Source: Prolixibacteraceae bacterium | GTDB lineage: Bacteria > Bacteroidota > Bacteroidia > Bacteroidales > Prolixibacteraceae | DNA length: 64,000 nucleotides | NCBI GenBank assembly: GCA_003457135.1 | Contig: DMSQ01000006.1 | Location: forward strand, 100,154-164,153 | Direction of reading: 5' to 3' | Shown: piece after piece, positions 24,051 to 32,673 of the stretch | Numbering within the stretch: the first letter of the stretch is position 1 | How the letters are laid out: each line of letters begins with the position of its first letter | Notes under the pieces: generated by a model | Database searches by the model: none | Told to the model about the DNA's origin: nothing | Seen by the model: only the letters and a program-made list of their open reading frames with translations | Program-made: the position numbers and the translations under genes

Positions 24051-27000
24051 ATGATGAGGATAAAAATTGCATCAGCGATAATAGTTTTGTTCGGTCTGTT
24101 ACCATTGTTTTCGGTGGCAGGCGATCCGTTGGTGGTTGATCCGTGTCATTATTCAACCGAAGGAACAGATTTTTGGTTTGGCCTGATGCAAAACAGGAAT
24201 ACCGGGAATACCCATTATACCGAGGTAACAGTAACTTCAAGGGTTGGAGCAAATTTTACGGTTACTTATGGTCAGGGCGAAACCCCCATAGGAAGTTATA
24301 CCGTACTCGCCAATAAATCCGTAATTGTTCCGATTAACTACAGTCTGCTGGAAGCACAGGGCTCGGAAAGCATTGAAAACAAAGGTATTCATCTGCGTTC
24401 AGACAATCCGGTAAATGTTTATGCCTTAAATTACCGGACACGATCATCGGATGTCGCCGTAATCTATCCTACTGAATCGCTTGGACAAGAATATTTTGCC
24501 ATGTGTTATTCTCCCCGTTATACCAACAGCAACGAATCGAACAGTGAATTTTTAGTGGTAGCAAGTGAAGATAATACCACAGTAAAAATAACTCCAACCC
24601 GAAATACCGATAAAGGTAAACTGGCCAATCTTCCGTTTACCGTCACTTTAAACAAGGGGCAGTCTTATCAGGTACAGGCGGGAAATACGGATCCTTTAGG
24701 AATAGAAGACCTGACCGGAAGTTACGTTTCAGCGAATAAACCCATCGCATTCTTTTCAGGTGCAAAAGCTGTAACCATACCTGTTACCGGATTTATTGGT
24801 TCCTCCTATGATCATCTTTACGAGCAAATGCCGCCAACCAGCACCTGGGGAAAAGAGTTTTACGTGGTTCCGCTTAAATCACGTTTAAAAGATACTTACC
24901 GTATTTTGGCAGCCGAAAACAATACAACAATCAGGATTGAAGGAACCGGTACAGTTGTAACACTGGCCCGTGGCGGATTCTACGAATTTGAACTGAGAAG
25001 TGATCAGGCCTGCCGGATCATTTCAAACCGTAAGGTTTTGCTTGCCCAGTTTTGCCGGTCGCAAAATGCTGATGCAAACAACGGAGTAGGGGATCCGTTC
25101 ATGATCATTTTAAGTCCGGTAGTTCAGAAGATAAGTGATGTGACCTTCGAAGCTTATGGGTCAGATCTGATCAGGGATATTTTTTACGTAAATGTGATTA
25201 CCGAAACGAAGGATGTATCTGCGATGTACTTGGACGGTGTAAATATCAGTACATCCTTCATGCCATTTCCGAAGGGGGGGTACTCCTACGCACAGGTACC
25301 CACAAGCAAAGGTACTCACCAGTTGCAGAATACATCCGATAAAGGTGGCTTTCTGGCCTTTATCTATGGTTTTGGCGATAGGGGAAGTACCGAATCTTAT
25401 GGTTATGGGGTGGGCTTTAACCTGGATATTCAACTCGATTTGGGAGGGAGTTTTGATATTGCCGATACACTTGTTGTGTGCCAGGGAACTGAGGTGAAAC
25501 TGGATGCCGGTGAATATTTTGAAACCTACCGATGGAGTACCAAAGATACGACATCCTTCATCATGGCATCCAAAGAGGGATGGCATTCGGTTGTGGCTGT
25601 TACCGGAAGGGGATGCCAACGATCAGACAGTTTATATATCAGGATAAATGATCCGAAAATGTTTTTGGGCAACGACACCAGTTCGTGTGGTCCGGGTAAA
25701 ATAATACTTATGGCAACCAGTGGTTTCAAATCTTATAAATGGCAGGATGGATCAACGGGCGAAAAATTCAGGGTGGATAAAACCGGCGATTATATGGTTA
25801 CCGGAACCAATGAATTTGACTGTGAGGCTTCGGATACCGTGCACGTGGATGTTTTCGATGTCCCTGAAGTGAAAATAAAGGGAGAAATACATCATTGCGG
25901 CGTTTTTACTTCAGAACTTAAAGTTGACGTTACCCATGCCGATACCTTACTGTGGAATTATGCAGGGGCAGCTAAATGGACATCGGCTCCTGCCGGAGTA
26001 ACTATTTCCAATTCAGGACCGCTGGGAGCTAAATTAACGGCAGCAATTCCCGGATTATATACCATCAAGTATGTGCTAACCACAAAGGATGGATGTTCCG
26101 ACAGCGACTCGATTAAGGTCGGCTTTTATGAAATCCCGGAATCAAAGTTTGAGGAAGTAACACAAGTGCCCGTTGACAAGTGTAGTTCATATACACGAAT
26201 TTTCAAATACACCGGCAAGAGCGGCCCAACTGCTAAATTTAACTGGGATTTTGGCGGCTTGATGGTTTTGGATACGATTGCCCCGAATCACTTCAAAGTT
26301 TCCATTGGTGCAAATAGACGAGACCGTACAATCAGGCTGGTGGTCGAAGAAAACGGATGCACCAGTCCGGAGACTTCAAAAACGATAGGGGTTGATCCGA
26401 AATTCAGGTATTGGGCAGAGGATGTGCATGGATGTGATTCATTGTGTGTGCAGTTCAGGAGCGAAGTGGCTATCATGGATTCGGTCGTTTACCATTGGAC
26501 CTTTGGAGATGGGGCAGTTTCGAAGCTTCAAAATCCGGTTCATTGTTACCGCGATACCGGTAAATATGATGTTTCGTTGCTGGTCACCAATGTGATTGAT
26601 GGTTGCCGGAACGGTTCGGTTGAGCCTGACATGATTCAGATTTTCCCCACTCCGAAAGCGGTCATTTCTGCCGATCCGGAGTTTTGTTACGAGGATACAG
26701 CCCATTTCGAATACCTCAATAGTAAAGAATATTCAAATTGCCAATGGTTTGCAAAGGGCAATCAACTGCTTTCAGACGAAAATACTAAAGCCAGTTACCT
26801 GCTAACCGATGAAATTTCGGAAGTAGGGTTTATGGTTGAGGAAAATGGCTGTTCGTGCGATACCTTGAAGGTTTTGATCAAACGTAAACCGAATTTTGAT
26901 TTTGAAGCCAGTGAAAATGAAATCTGTCAGCCGGTTCCGGTTGTACTGAGATCAATACCCAAAGATCCGAACCTGCAGTTTAAATGGAGTGTTGATTCTT

Positions 27001-27665
27001 TGTCTCAGGTGGAAGGTGATTCGCTGAACCACCTGTTTCAGCAGGCAGGCTACTATGCGGTAACTTTGGAGGTTTTTTCAGCATTAACAGGTTGTTCCGA
27101 TATTTTGACCAAAAAGAATTTTATTCACGTCTATCCCTTGCCCATCCCGAAATTTGATCAGAATTACAAAGTGGCTACCCTTGAACATCCCGATATTTCA
27201 TTCTCAAACCAATCGGAAGGCGCTGTGAAATTTTATTGGGATTTTGGAGATGGGACTTCGAGTGAAGAAATGAGTCCGGGACACAAATATGCCGATATTG
27301 GAGAATATCAGGTTATTTTACAGGCGTATTCTGATTTTGGATGCACGGATACGATCAGTTCAATGGTGAAAATTATTCCGTTTACTTTCTTTGTCCCCAA
27401 TGCGTTCAGGCCCGACAGCGATATTCCTGAAAACCGGATTTTCCTCCCCATTCGTGAAGGAATTGATCCGGAGAAATATAAATTCGAAATATTTAACAGG
27501 GTTGGCTCAACCGTATTCGCAACGAGAAATCCTGAGAATGGCTGGAACGGCTCTATGCCTGAAAATTCAAAAGCTGAACCTGGAATTTATGTTTGGATTG
27601 TACAATACTTCGACATACAGGGATACGGGCATTTGCAAAAAGGAACAGTAATGCTGGTGAGGTAG
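24051..27665 (+). CDS. Large surface protein: IgGFc-binding-like domain, PKD domains, gliding-type C-terminus
   Basis: A 1204-residue exported protein with a signal peptide (to about SVAG, residue 24). Residues about 35-330 resemble the IgGFc-binding N-terminal domain (GTDFWFGLMQNRN, PVNVYALNYRT, YPTESLGQEYF). Several cysteine-bearing Ig-like modules follow, then PKD domains marked by YHWTFGDGAVS and FYWDFGDGTSS. The last ~90 residues (FFVPNAFRPDSD ... FEIFNRVGSTVF ... GIYVWIVQYFD ... GTVMLVR) form a CHU-type C-terminal domain associated with type IX secretion and gliding. It is likely an adhesin exported by T9SS. The convergent next gene is a PorP/SprF protein, the usual partner of such proteins. 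Confidence 0.88.
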   Translation: MMRIKIASAIIVLFGLLPLFSVAGDPLVVDPCHYSTEGTDFWFGLMQNRNTGNTHYTEVTVTSRVGANFTVTYGQGETPIGSYTVLANKSVIVPINYSLLEAQGSESIENKGIHLRSDNPVNVYALNYRTRSSDVAVIYPTESLGQEYFAMCYSPRYTNSNESNSEFLVVASEDNTTVKITPTRNTDKGKLANLPFTVTLNKGQSYQVQAGNTDPLGIEDLTGSYVSANKPIAFFSGAKAVTIPVTGFIGSSYDHLYEQMPPTSTWGKEFYVVPLKSRLKDTYRILAAENNTTIRIEGTGTVVTLARGGFYEFELRSDQACRIISNRKVLLAQFCRSQNADANNGVGDPFMIILSPVVQKISDVTFEAYGSDLIRDIFYVNVITETKDVSAMYLDGVNISTSFMPFPKGGYSYAQVPTSKGTHQLQNTSDKGGFLAFIYGFGDRGSTESYGYGVGFNLDIQLDLGGSFDIADTLVVCQGTEVKLDAGEYFETYRWSTKDTTSFIMASKEGWHSVVAVTGRGCQRSDSLYIRINDPKMFLGNDTSSCGPGKIILMATSGFKSYKWQDGSTGEKFRVDKTGDYMVTGTNEFDCEASDTVHVDVFDVPEVKIKGEIHHCGVFTSELKVDVTHADTLLWNYAGAAKWTSAPAGVTISNSGPLGAKLTAAIPGLYTIKYVLTTKDGCSDSDSIKVGFYEIPESKFEEVTQVPVDKCSSYTRIFKYTGKSGPTAKFNWDFGGLMVLDTIAPNHFKVSIGANRRDRTIRLVVEENGCTSPETSKTIGVDPKFRYWAEDVHGCDSLCVQFRSEVAIMDSVVYHWTFGDGAVSKLQNPVHCYRDTGKYDVSLLVTNVIDGCRNGSVEPDMIQIFPTPKAVISADPEFCYEDTAHFEYLNSKEYSNCQWFAKGNQLLSDENTKASYLLTDEISEVGFMVEENGCSCDTLKVLIKRKPNFDFEASENEICQPVPVVLRSIPKDPNLQFKWSVDSLSQVEGDSLNHLFQQAGYYAVTLEVFSALTGCSDILTKKNFIHVYPLPIPKFDQNYKVATLEHPDISFSNQSEGAVKFYWDFGDGTSSEEMSPGHKYADIGEYQVILQAYSDFGCTDTISSMVKIIPFTFFVPNAFRPDSDIPENRIFLPIREGIDPEKYKFEIFNRVGSTVFATRNPENGWNGSMPENSKAEPGIYVWIVQYFDIQGYGHLQKGTVMLVR

Positions 27666-27672
27666 AAACTCT

Positions 27673-28683
27673 TCATCGTATATCCCATTCGCCCGGAATT
27701 TCATAGAACGGGAAGATGCTTTTCTTTCCCGGATCCTTCAATAAATATGAAATCGAAATTTCAACCGCCCCATGCGAGCGAAGGCCAACTCCTTTCAGGT
27801 TCAAATCGTAAGTGATTGCTGTTTTCAGTTGTCTGCCCACGTACCCGGCCATTACAATGCAATCAGCGCTTTTCCGGGTAGTTAGCCTGTTCCATAATCC
27901 AAGCGAAAAACCTTTTCGGTTCGCATATAATCCGTAAGTGATGTTTTGTTCGGTTCCTTGCGCCTGAAGGATAAAATTCGGATTGAATGTACAGTATTTC
28001 CGCAGGTGGCCGGGCTTGTACCAGGGAAGATTGATTTCAAGGTGCATGGTGTATTTCCGGTGAAGAACCTGCGAATAACCGGCGTATATGGATTGATCAG
28101 GCTCATGAAGGTGATCGCCTGCAATTCCGAAAAAATACTTGTCGTTGAATATCAAAAGGCCTGCCCCAAAATCAGGAAAAATTCGGTTATTGTTATCAGG
28201 AACCGTTTCGGCAGTTGGTTGATGTTGTCCATAAATAGGATCAAGTCCGTCAGCAAAAATTAAGCGGTTAAAATTGAGCGAATTAAGCTGAGCTCCGGCA
28301 GTCAGGCTTCCGTACATCGTCCATTCGCGATTGATCCTGATTTCTTTCGAGTAGGCAATTTTAAAGCATTTTTCAGTATAAATCCCATCCCCCTGAACAT
28401 CGTTGTAAAGCAAAAAACCTATTCCGCTGGTTATTTGAGGCAGATAGGTATCAAACGACGCAAAATAAGTGGTGTAAGCTTTATCCATTCCCGGCCATTG
28501 ATTGCGGTATTGTACACCAGTGCGCGGAACTTTCATCGTTCCTGCATAGGCAGGGTTCAAATAAACAGGGTTCATGAAAAATTGGGAGAAATAGACATCC
28601 TGTGCCTGCAACCTATTGCACCACCCCGTAATTAAACTGATTATCAGGATAGTCTTGGTTAATACACGGGTAAATCTAGTCAT
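27673..28683 (-). CDS. PorP/SprF family type IX secretion membrane protein
   Basis: A 336-residue outer-membrane protein with a signal peptide (to about LQAQ) and the clear family start DVYFSQFFMNPVYLNPAYAGT, followed by RTGVQYRNQWPG and many amphipathic strands typical of a beta-barrel. PorP/SprF proteins accompany large gliding/T9SS C-terminal-domain proteins and are thought to bind them or help anchor them. It is convergent to the PKD protein gene with a 7-bp gap. A TAAATTTG -7-like box lies at 28719-28712. Confidence 0.92.
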   Translation of the reverse strand: MTRFTRVLTKTILIISLITGWCNRLQAQDVYFSQFFMNPVYLNPAYAGTMKVPRTGVQYRNQWPGMDKAYTTYFASFDTYLPQITSGIGFLLYNDVQGDGIYTEKCFKIAYSKEIRINREWTMYGSLTAGAQLNSLNFNRLIFADGLDPIYGQHQPTAETVPDNNNRIFPDFGAGLLIFNDKYFFGIAGDHLHEPDQSIYAGYSQVLHRKYTMHLEINLPWYKPGHLRKYCTFNPNFILQAQGTEQNITYGLYANRKGFSLGLWNRLTTRKSADCIVMAGYVGRQLKTAITYDLNLKGVGLRSHGAVEISISYLLKDPGKKSIFPFYEIPGEWDIR

Positions 28684-28711
28684 TCAGGGAATTGCGGTAA
28701 AGTTGTCTGTT

Positions 28712-28719
28712 CAAATTTA
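28712..28719 (-). promoter_or_regulatory. -7 element for the PorP/SprF gene
   Basis: Minus-strand TAAATTTG, matching TAnnTTTG, 28 bp before the start codon. I see no clear -33 element. Confidence 0.38.
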
Positions 28720-28855
28720 TAAAATAAAATAGATGAACCTTAGAATGAATCAGTTATTTCATCGCATTTTCAATGCCTAGAAGAGAACTAAAAAAAAACC
28801 TGGCAAAAAGTCAAAGCCTTGAAAAAAACTTATTTTTACAAAAAATTTTATAATC

Positions 28856-29299
28856 ATGATACAACGTATTCAAACTTTATACCTGCTGATTTCAGCTATT
28901 CTGATTGCTATTTTAATTGTATTGCCATTTGCAGAGATTTTATCAAATGGTGTAATTTATCAGTTCAATATGAAGGGGGTATTACTGGATGGAGTTTTAA
29001 AGAAGAGCGGAACATTACTATCTATTTTGACCGGAACGGGTTTGGCATTGCATGGCTATGCCATTTTAAGTTTCAGAAATAGAACCAGACAAATAAGAGT
29101 GATCGTTTTTGCCATCCTGTTATTAATAGGTGTCGTTGGTATGTTTTACTACTTTACATACTTTTCATTTAGCGGATCAAAAATCAGCTTTAAAATGGGT
29201 GCGGTTTTTCCGGTGGTTGCCATAATTCTCGATTATCTGGCCATTCGTGGCATCAAAAAAGACGAAGCGCTGATACGATCAATCGACAGGATACGTTAG
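28856..29299 (+). CDS. DUF4293-like four-helix membrane protein
   Basis: A 147-residue membrane protein starting MIQRIQTLYLLISAIL, the typical opening of the DUF4293 family in Bacteroidota. Four transmembrane helices are predicted (about 7-27, 55-73, 82-100, 110-130), and the end GAVFPVVAIILDYLAIRGIKKDEALIRSIDRIR also fits the family. No function is known. It is monocistronic; short heptamer repeats follow its stop. Confidence 0.82.
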   Translation: MIQRIQTLYLLISAILIAILIVLPFAEILSNGVIYQFNMKGVLLDGVLKKSGTLLSILTGTGLALHGYAILSFRNRTRQIRVIVFAILLLIGVVGMFYYFTYFSFSGSKISFKMGAVFPVVAIILDYLAIRGIKKDEALIRSIDRIR

Positions 29300-29305
29300 A
29301 TTTAG

Positions 29306-29420
29306 AGTTCCAAATTCCAGGTTTCAAATTCCAGAATGTCCTGATGATGCGCTTCGCTACTCATGGAGCGGCACTTCTGTCTCTGGTCTCCGGTCTTCTG
29401 ACTCCGGTCTTCGGACTATT
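29306..29420. repeat. Two heptamer-periodic stretches between DUF4293-like and LacI genes
   Basis: 29306-29340 reads as AGTTCCA, AATTCCA, GGTTTCA, AATTCCA, GAATGTC; 29372-29420 as CACTTCT, GTCTCTG, GTCTCCG, GTCTTCT, GACTCCG, GTCTTCG, GACTATT. The last unit contains the stop codon of the LacI-family gene. The style is the same as the tract inside the AddA-like gene. Confidence 0.75.
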
Positions 29421-30435
29421 TTCTAGTTGAAGATTCCCTGACAATCAATTCGGTAGGCAGAACGATGGTTTGGTAAGTCCGCTCTTTGTTTTCTATTTTT
29501 CGGATAATCAGTTCGGCGGCTTTTTGCCCCATCTCGAAACCAGGCTGGGAGATGGTTGAAATGGATGGCGAAACGACTTTCGAAAATGGTTCGTTACTAA
29601 ATCCAACAATTCCAACATCTTCAGGAATTCTGATTCCCCTATTCCGAAGGTAAATCATGGCGCTGAGAGCCGTCGTGTCATTTCCGCAGAAAATGGCATC
29701 CGGAGGATTGGACAGGCTCATCAGTTGTTGAGTGGCAGTTACACCTTCATCGCTGGTAAGTCTATTATAAATAATCAATTTGTCGTCGTAGTCAATTCCA
29801 TTTTTCCGGAGCGCTTCTATGTACCCGTTTTTTCGGTCACGATAGATTATGAGGTTTTGTGGACCGGCTAAATGTCCAATCCGCTGATATCCCTGATCAA
29901 TTAAATGTTGGGTAACCCGGAATCCGCCGGCAAAATCATCAACTACAATTTTATCGGTTTCAATTTCGGGCACAGCGCGATCGAAAAATACCAGTGGAAT
30001 ATTCTTTTTCCTGAAAAGTTTCAAATGCTCGAAAGTGCTGGCCTGCATGGCAATTGAAATAATCAGACCGTCAACCCGGTTCGAAAACATGGATTGAACA
30101 ATGTTAATTTCTTTGGAAGCAAGGTCGTTCGATTGTGAAATGACCACGGTGAATCCGGCTTTATAAGCAATATCTTCAGCCCCGCTGATTACCGATGAAA
30201 AGAAGTAACGGTTGATCAATGGAACAACAATCCCAATGGTATTCGATTTTTTGTTCCTAAGGTTGGAGGCAAGTGTATTCGGACGGTATCCCAATGAGTC
30301 TGCTACTGCTTTGATTTTTTCCTTTGTTTTCAGACTAATACGCGGATTATCGTTTAAAGCCCTTGAAACAGTTGACGCAGAGATTTTCAGTTCTTTGGCA
30401 ATATCGTGAATGGTAGGTTCCGGATTTTTGTTCAT
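29416..30435 (-). CDS. LacI family transcriptional regulator of the uronate locus
   Basis: A 339-residue regulator: helix-turn-helix and hinge at residues 1-60 (IHDIAKELKISASTVSRALN, YRPNTLASNLR), then a type I periplasmic-binding-fold effector domain (IGIVVPLINRYFFSSVISGAED, GLIISIA, VVDDFAGGFRVTQHL, FCGNDTTALSAM, STISQPGFEMGQ). It is divergent from kduI; the intergenic region holds a perfect LacI-type palindrome lying on the kduI promoter. It probably represses kduID until a uronate-derived sugar acid binds. The stop codon lies within a heptamer repeat. Confidence 0.92.
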   Translation of the reverse strand: MNKNPEPTIHDIAKELKISASTVSRALNDNPRISLKTKEKIKAVADSLGYRPNTLASNLRNKKSNTIGIVVPLINRYFFSSVISGAEDIAYKAGFTVVISQSNDLASKEINIVQSMFSNRVDGLIISIAMQASTFEHLKLFRKKNIPLVFFDRAVPEIETDKIVVDDFAGGFRVTQHLIDQGYQRIGHLAGPQNLIIYRDRKNGYIEALRKNGIDYDDKLIIYNRLTSDEGVTATQQLMSLSNPPDAIFCGNDTTALSAMIYLRNRGIRIPEDVGIVGFSNEPFSKVVSPSISTISQPGFEMGQKAAELIIRKIENKERTYQTIVLPTELIVRESSTRK

Positions 30436-30502
30436 ATCAGTCTTTAATATGATGCAAATATGCTGATTATTTCTTTTTAAGCCATCAGGAACAAAATAAA
30501 AT

Positions 30503-30514
30503 GCAATCGATTGC
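30503..30514. promoter_or_regulatory. LacI-family operator
   Basis: GCAATCGATTGC is a perfect 12-bp palindrome with the central CG typical of LacI-family operators, within ATGCAATCGATTGCGCAT. It lies between the divergent lacI-like gene and kduI and overlaps the -33 region of the kduI promoter, so binding should block transcription. Confidence 0.72.
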
Positions 30515-30540
30515 GCATTTGTAAATTACTCTTATCTTTG
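30511..30540 (+). promoter_or_regulatory. Promoter of kduI-kduD
   Basis: TTG at 30511-30513, a 19-bp spacer and TATCTTTG at 30533-30540 match the Bacteroidota -33/-7 pattern. Transcription would start near 30547, some 75 bp before the kduI ATG. The -33 box is the right half of the LacI palindrome. Confidence 0.65.
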
Positions 30541-30622
30541 CTTGGAATTCAGATTGTTTTTGGCTCCTGAAAATAATCTCCTCAATTCCGCAGTAAAACC
30601 AGTACCGTTAAATTGGAAAACT

Positions 30623-31465
30623 ATGTCAATCATTTTTGAAGAACGATTTGCCTCACATTATCAGGATGTAAAACAGTATGACACTGCACAGTTACGTGAA
30701 CATTTCCTGATCGAACAGGTCATGGAAGACGACCAGATTCGTCTGGTCTATTCACATTATGACCGATTCATTACCGGTGGGGCAGTGCCTACCAGCGGTC
30801 CGCTCGAGCTAACAGCCATTGGCCCCATGAAGGCTCCTTATTTTTGCGAACGCCGTGAACTGGGAATCATCAACATAGGTTCCAAAGGAATGGTAGTAGT
30901 TGACGGAATTGAGTATGTACTTGAATTCAAGGAAGCTTTGTACATTGGGAAAGGCGCAAAACAGATTGTTTTCAAATCTGAAAGTTCAACAGTTCCTGCC
31001 CGTTTTTACCTGAATTCAACTCCGGCACACAAGGAATTACCTACCCGTCACATTACCCTCAAAGATGCCAATGTGATCCAAATGGGTTCTTCGGCAACTT
31101 CCAATGAAAGGCAGATTAATCAGTTGCTGGTTAGTAAAGTGATAGAAACCTGCCAGTTGCAAATGGGAATGACTGAATTGCGGCCCGGAAGTGTCTGGAA
31201 TACCATGCCGGCTCATACACACAGTCGCCGGATGGAAGTTTATTTTTATTTCAATGTTCCTGAAGGTCAGGCAGTCTGTCATTTTATGGGACAACCGGAG
31301 GAAACCCGTCACATCTGGATGGTAAATGAACAGGCTGTGATTTCACCAAACTGGTCCATTCATTCGGCTGCGGGTACCAGTAATTATATCTTTATCTGGG
31401 GAATGGCTGGTGAAAATATGGACTATTCCGACATGGACGTTGTGCAGCCTAATCAATTGAGATAA
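30623..31465 (+). CDS. kduI: 5-dehydro-4-deoxy-D-glucuronate isomerase
   Basis: A 280-residue cupin-type enzyme that isomerises 5-keto-4-deoxyuronate, released from pectin or other uronic-acid polymers, to 2,5-diketo-3-deoxygluconate. Family hallmarks: DVKQYDTAQLREHFLIEQV near the start, FCERRELGIINIG, and the metal-binding motif MPAHTHSRRMEVYFYF with its histidines and glutamate, followed by HIWMVNEQAVISP. The length equals that of known KduI proteins when starting at ATG 30623; an upstream TTG in frame would add 27 unlikely residues that overlap the promoter. kduD follows 16 bp later, forming the classic kduID pair under LacI-type control. Confidence 0.95.
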   Translation: MSIIFEERFASHYQDVKQYDTAQLREHFLIEQVMEDDQIRLVYSHYDRFITGGAVPTSGPLELTAIGPMKAPYFCERRELGIINIGSKGMVVVDGIEYVLEFKEALYIGKGAKQIVFKSESSTVPARFYLNSTPAHKELPTRHITLKDANVIQMGSSATSNERQINQLLVSKVIETCQLQMGMTELRPGSVWNTMPAHTHSRRMEVYFYFNVPEGQAVCHFMGQPEETRHIWMVNEQAVISPNWSIHSAAGTSNYIFIWGMAGENMDYSDMDVVQPNQLR

Positions 31466-31481
31466 TTTAATAACAGAGCAT

Positions 31482-32285
31482 ATGAACGATTTATTTGATC
31501 TGACAGGAAAAGTTGCCCTGATAACCGGTGGAACACATGGTATAGGAATGGCCATTGGTAAAGTGCTTGGTCAGGCCGGCGCAAAGATTTGTGTGAATGA
31601 CCTTAGTGAAGATAAACTGGAAGCCTGTAAAGTTGAATATAGGTCGGTTGGCATTGAAGTCTTTACTGTTGTTTTTGATGTAACCAACGAAGCTGACGTT
31701 GACCGGGGCATTTCAATCATCGAAAAGGAAGTTGGCACTGTAGATATTTTGGTGAACAATGCCGGAATCATTAAGCGAATTCCAATTCTGGATATGCCGA
31801 TTGCCGATTTTAAACAAGTCATTGACGTTGATTTAATTGCGCCGCTGATTGTATCGAAGCGCGTTGCTCCTAATATGATCGCTAAACGCAGTGGTAAAAT
31901 CATTAATATGTGTTCGATGATGAGTGTTTACGGTCGCAACTCGGTTTCGGCATATGCTTCGGCCAAAGGCGGATTGAAGCTCTTAACCGCCAATATGTGC
32001 TGCGAGTGGGCTAAATATAACCTGCAAATTAATGGCATTGGCCCAGGTTACATTGTGACGGCTCAAACCGGTCCAATCCGAGAAAATGGTCACCCTTTCA
32101 ACGATTTGGTAATGACCCGCACTCCGGCTGGACGCTGGGGCGAACCCGAAGATGTTGGCAATGCAGCGCTATTCCTCGCTTCAAAGGCAAGTGATTTTGT
32201 CAACGGTCATATTCTTTATGTTGATGGTGGTATTTTAGCCAATTTCGGATATGTGAAAGGTGAGAATGACTTGCCAATAAATTGA
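31482..32285 (+). CDS. kduD: 2-dehydro-3-deoxy-D-gluconate 5-dehydrogenase-like SDR
   Basis: A 267-residue classical short-chain dehydrogenase. The NAD-binding motif GGTHGIG lies near residues 16-22, NNAG near 93, the catalytic serine in INMCSMMS and the Y-x-x-x-K in AYASAKGG near residues 157-161. Paired with kduI it should reduce 2,5-diketo-3-deoxygluconate to 2-keto-3-deoxygluconate. Sequence alone does not exclude gluconate 5-dehydrogenase activity, but the gene order strongly favours KduD. A 388-bp gap with a dispersed repeat separates it from the glycyl radical enzyme genes. Confidence 0.9.
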   Translation: MNDLFDLTGKVALITGGTHGIGMAIGKVLGQAGAKICVNDLSEDKLEACKVEYRSVGIEVFTVVFDVTNEADVDRGISIIEKEVGTVDILVNNAGIIKRIPILDMPIADFKQVIDVDLIAPLIVSKRVAPNMIAKRSGKIINMCSMMSVYGRNSVSAYASAKGGLKLLTANMCCEWAKYNLQINGIGPGYIVTAQTGPIRENGHPFNDLVMTRTPAGRWGEPEDVGNAALFLASKASDFVNGHILYVDGGILANFGYVKGENDLPIN

Positions 32286-32331
32286 ACGTCAATTTTTACA
32301 TTGATTTTTTTAAATTTCATGTAGGGGAAAA

Positions 32332-32466
32332 AGGTTGGTAGAACAAATGAATTTCCGGATTAGTATTGTGCCCTGCCCGCCTTTGGCGGGTCAGGCAGGC
32401 GTACGGTACAAAAGAATGGTTTATTATCGTACATTCTACCGACCTTCAGTTCCTAACGGAACATAA
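32332..32466. repeat. Dispersed palindromic repeat, copy 1
   Basis: Outer inverted ends GGTTGGTAGAA (32334-32344) and TTCTACCGACC; then CAGTTCCTAACGGAACA. Inside lies a second hairpin CCTGCCCGCC-TTT-GGCGGGTCAGG. The same outer ends, plus TACGGKACAAAAGA, occur at 53766-53890. Between this element and 32600 the gap is AT-rich without other features. Confidence 0.65.
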
Positions 32467-32600
32467 AACCAAAATTGAAGCTACTCCGACTTTTCTTTGC
32501 AGGCTCAAGGCTTGCAATTCAACTGAAATACAGTCCTTTTTGTTTGGATATGTTCCTAAATCACTTTTTACTTTCCTTTTTCCTGTTATTTTATTTTTAT

Positions 32601-32616
32601 GGTTTCATATGAAACC
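32601..32616. promoter_or_regulatory. Operator-like perfect palindrome upstream of the glycyl radical genes
   Basis: GGTTTCATATGAAACC is a perfect 16-bp palindrome that ends four bases before the -33 box of the activase promoter. Position directly upstream of -33 suits an activator; the local DeoR-family protein or an oxygen/carbon regulator are candidates. Confidence 0.5.
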
Positions 32617-32620
32617 TATA

Positions 32621-32650
32621 TTGATTTTAAATGAAAATATTTTATATTTG
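32621..32650 (+). promoter_or_regulatory. Promoter of the glycyl radical enzyme operon
   Basis: TTG at 32621-32623, 19-bp spacer, TATATTTG at 32643-32650: a consensus Bacteroidota promoter. The start codon lies 23 bp after the -7 box, giving a leader of about 15-20 nucleotides. The palindrome at 32601-32616 is adjacent. Confidence 0.68.
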
Positions 32651-32673
32651 CTGTGTAATATAAATCAGCTTGT

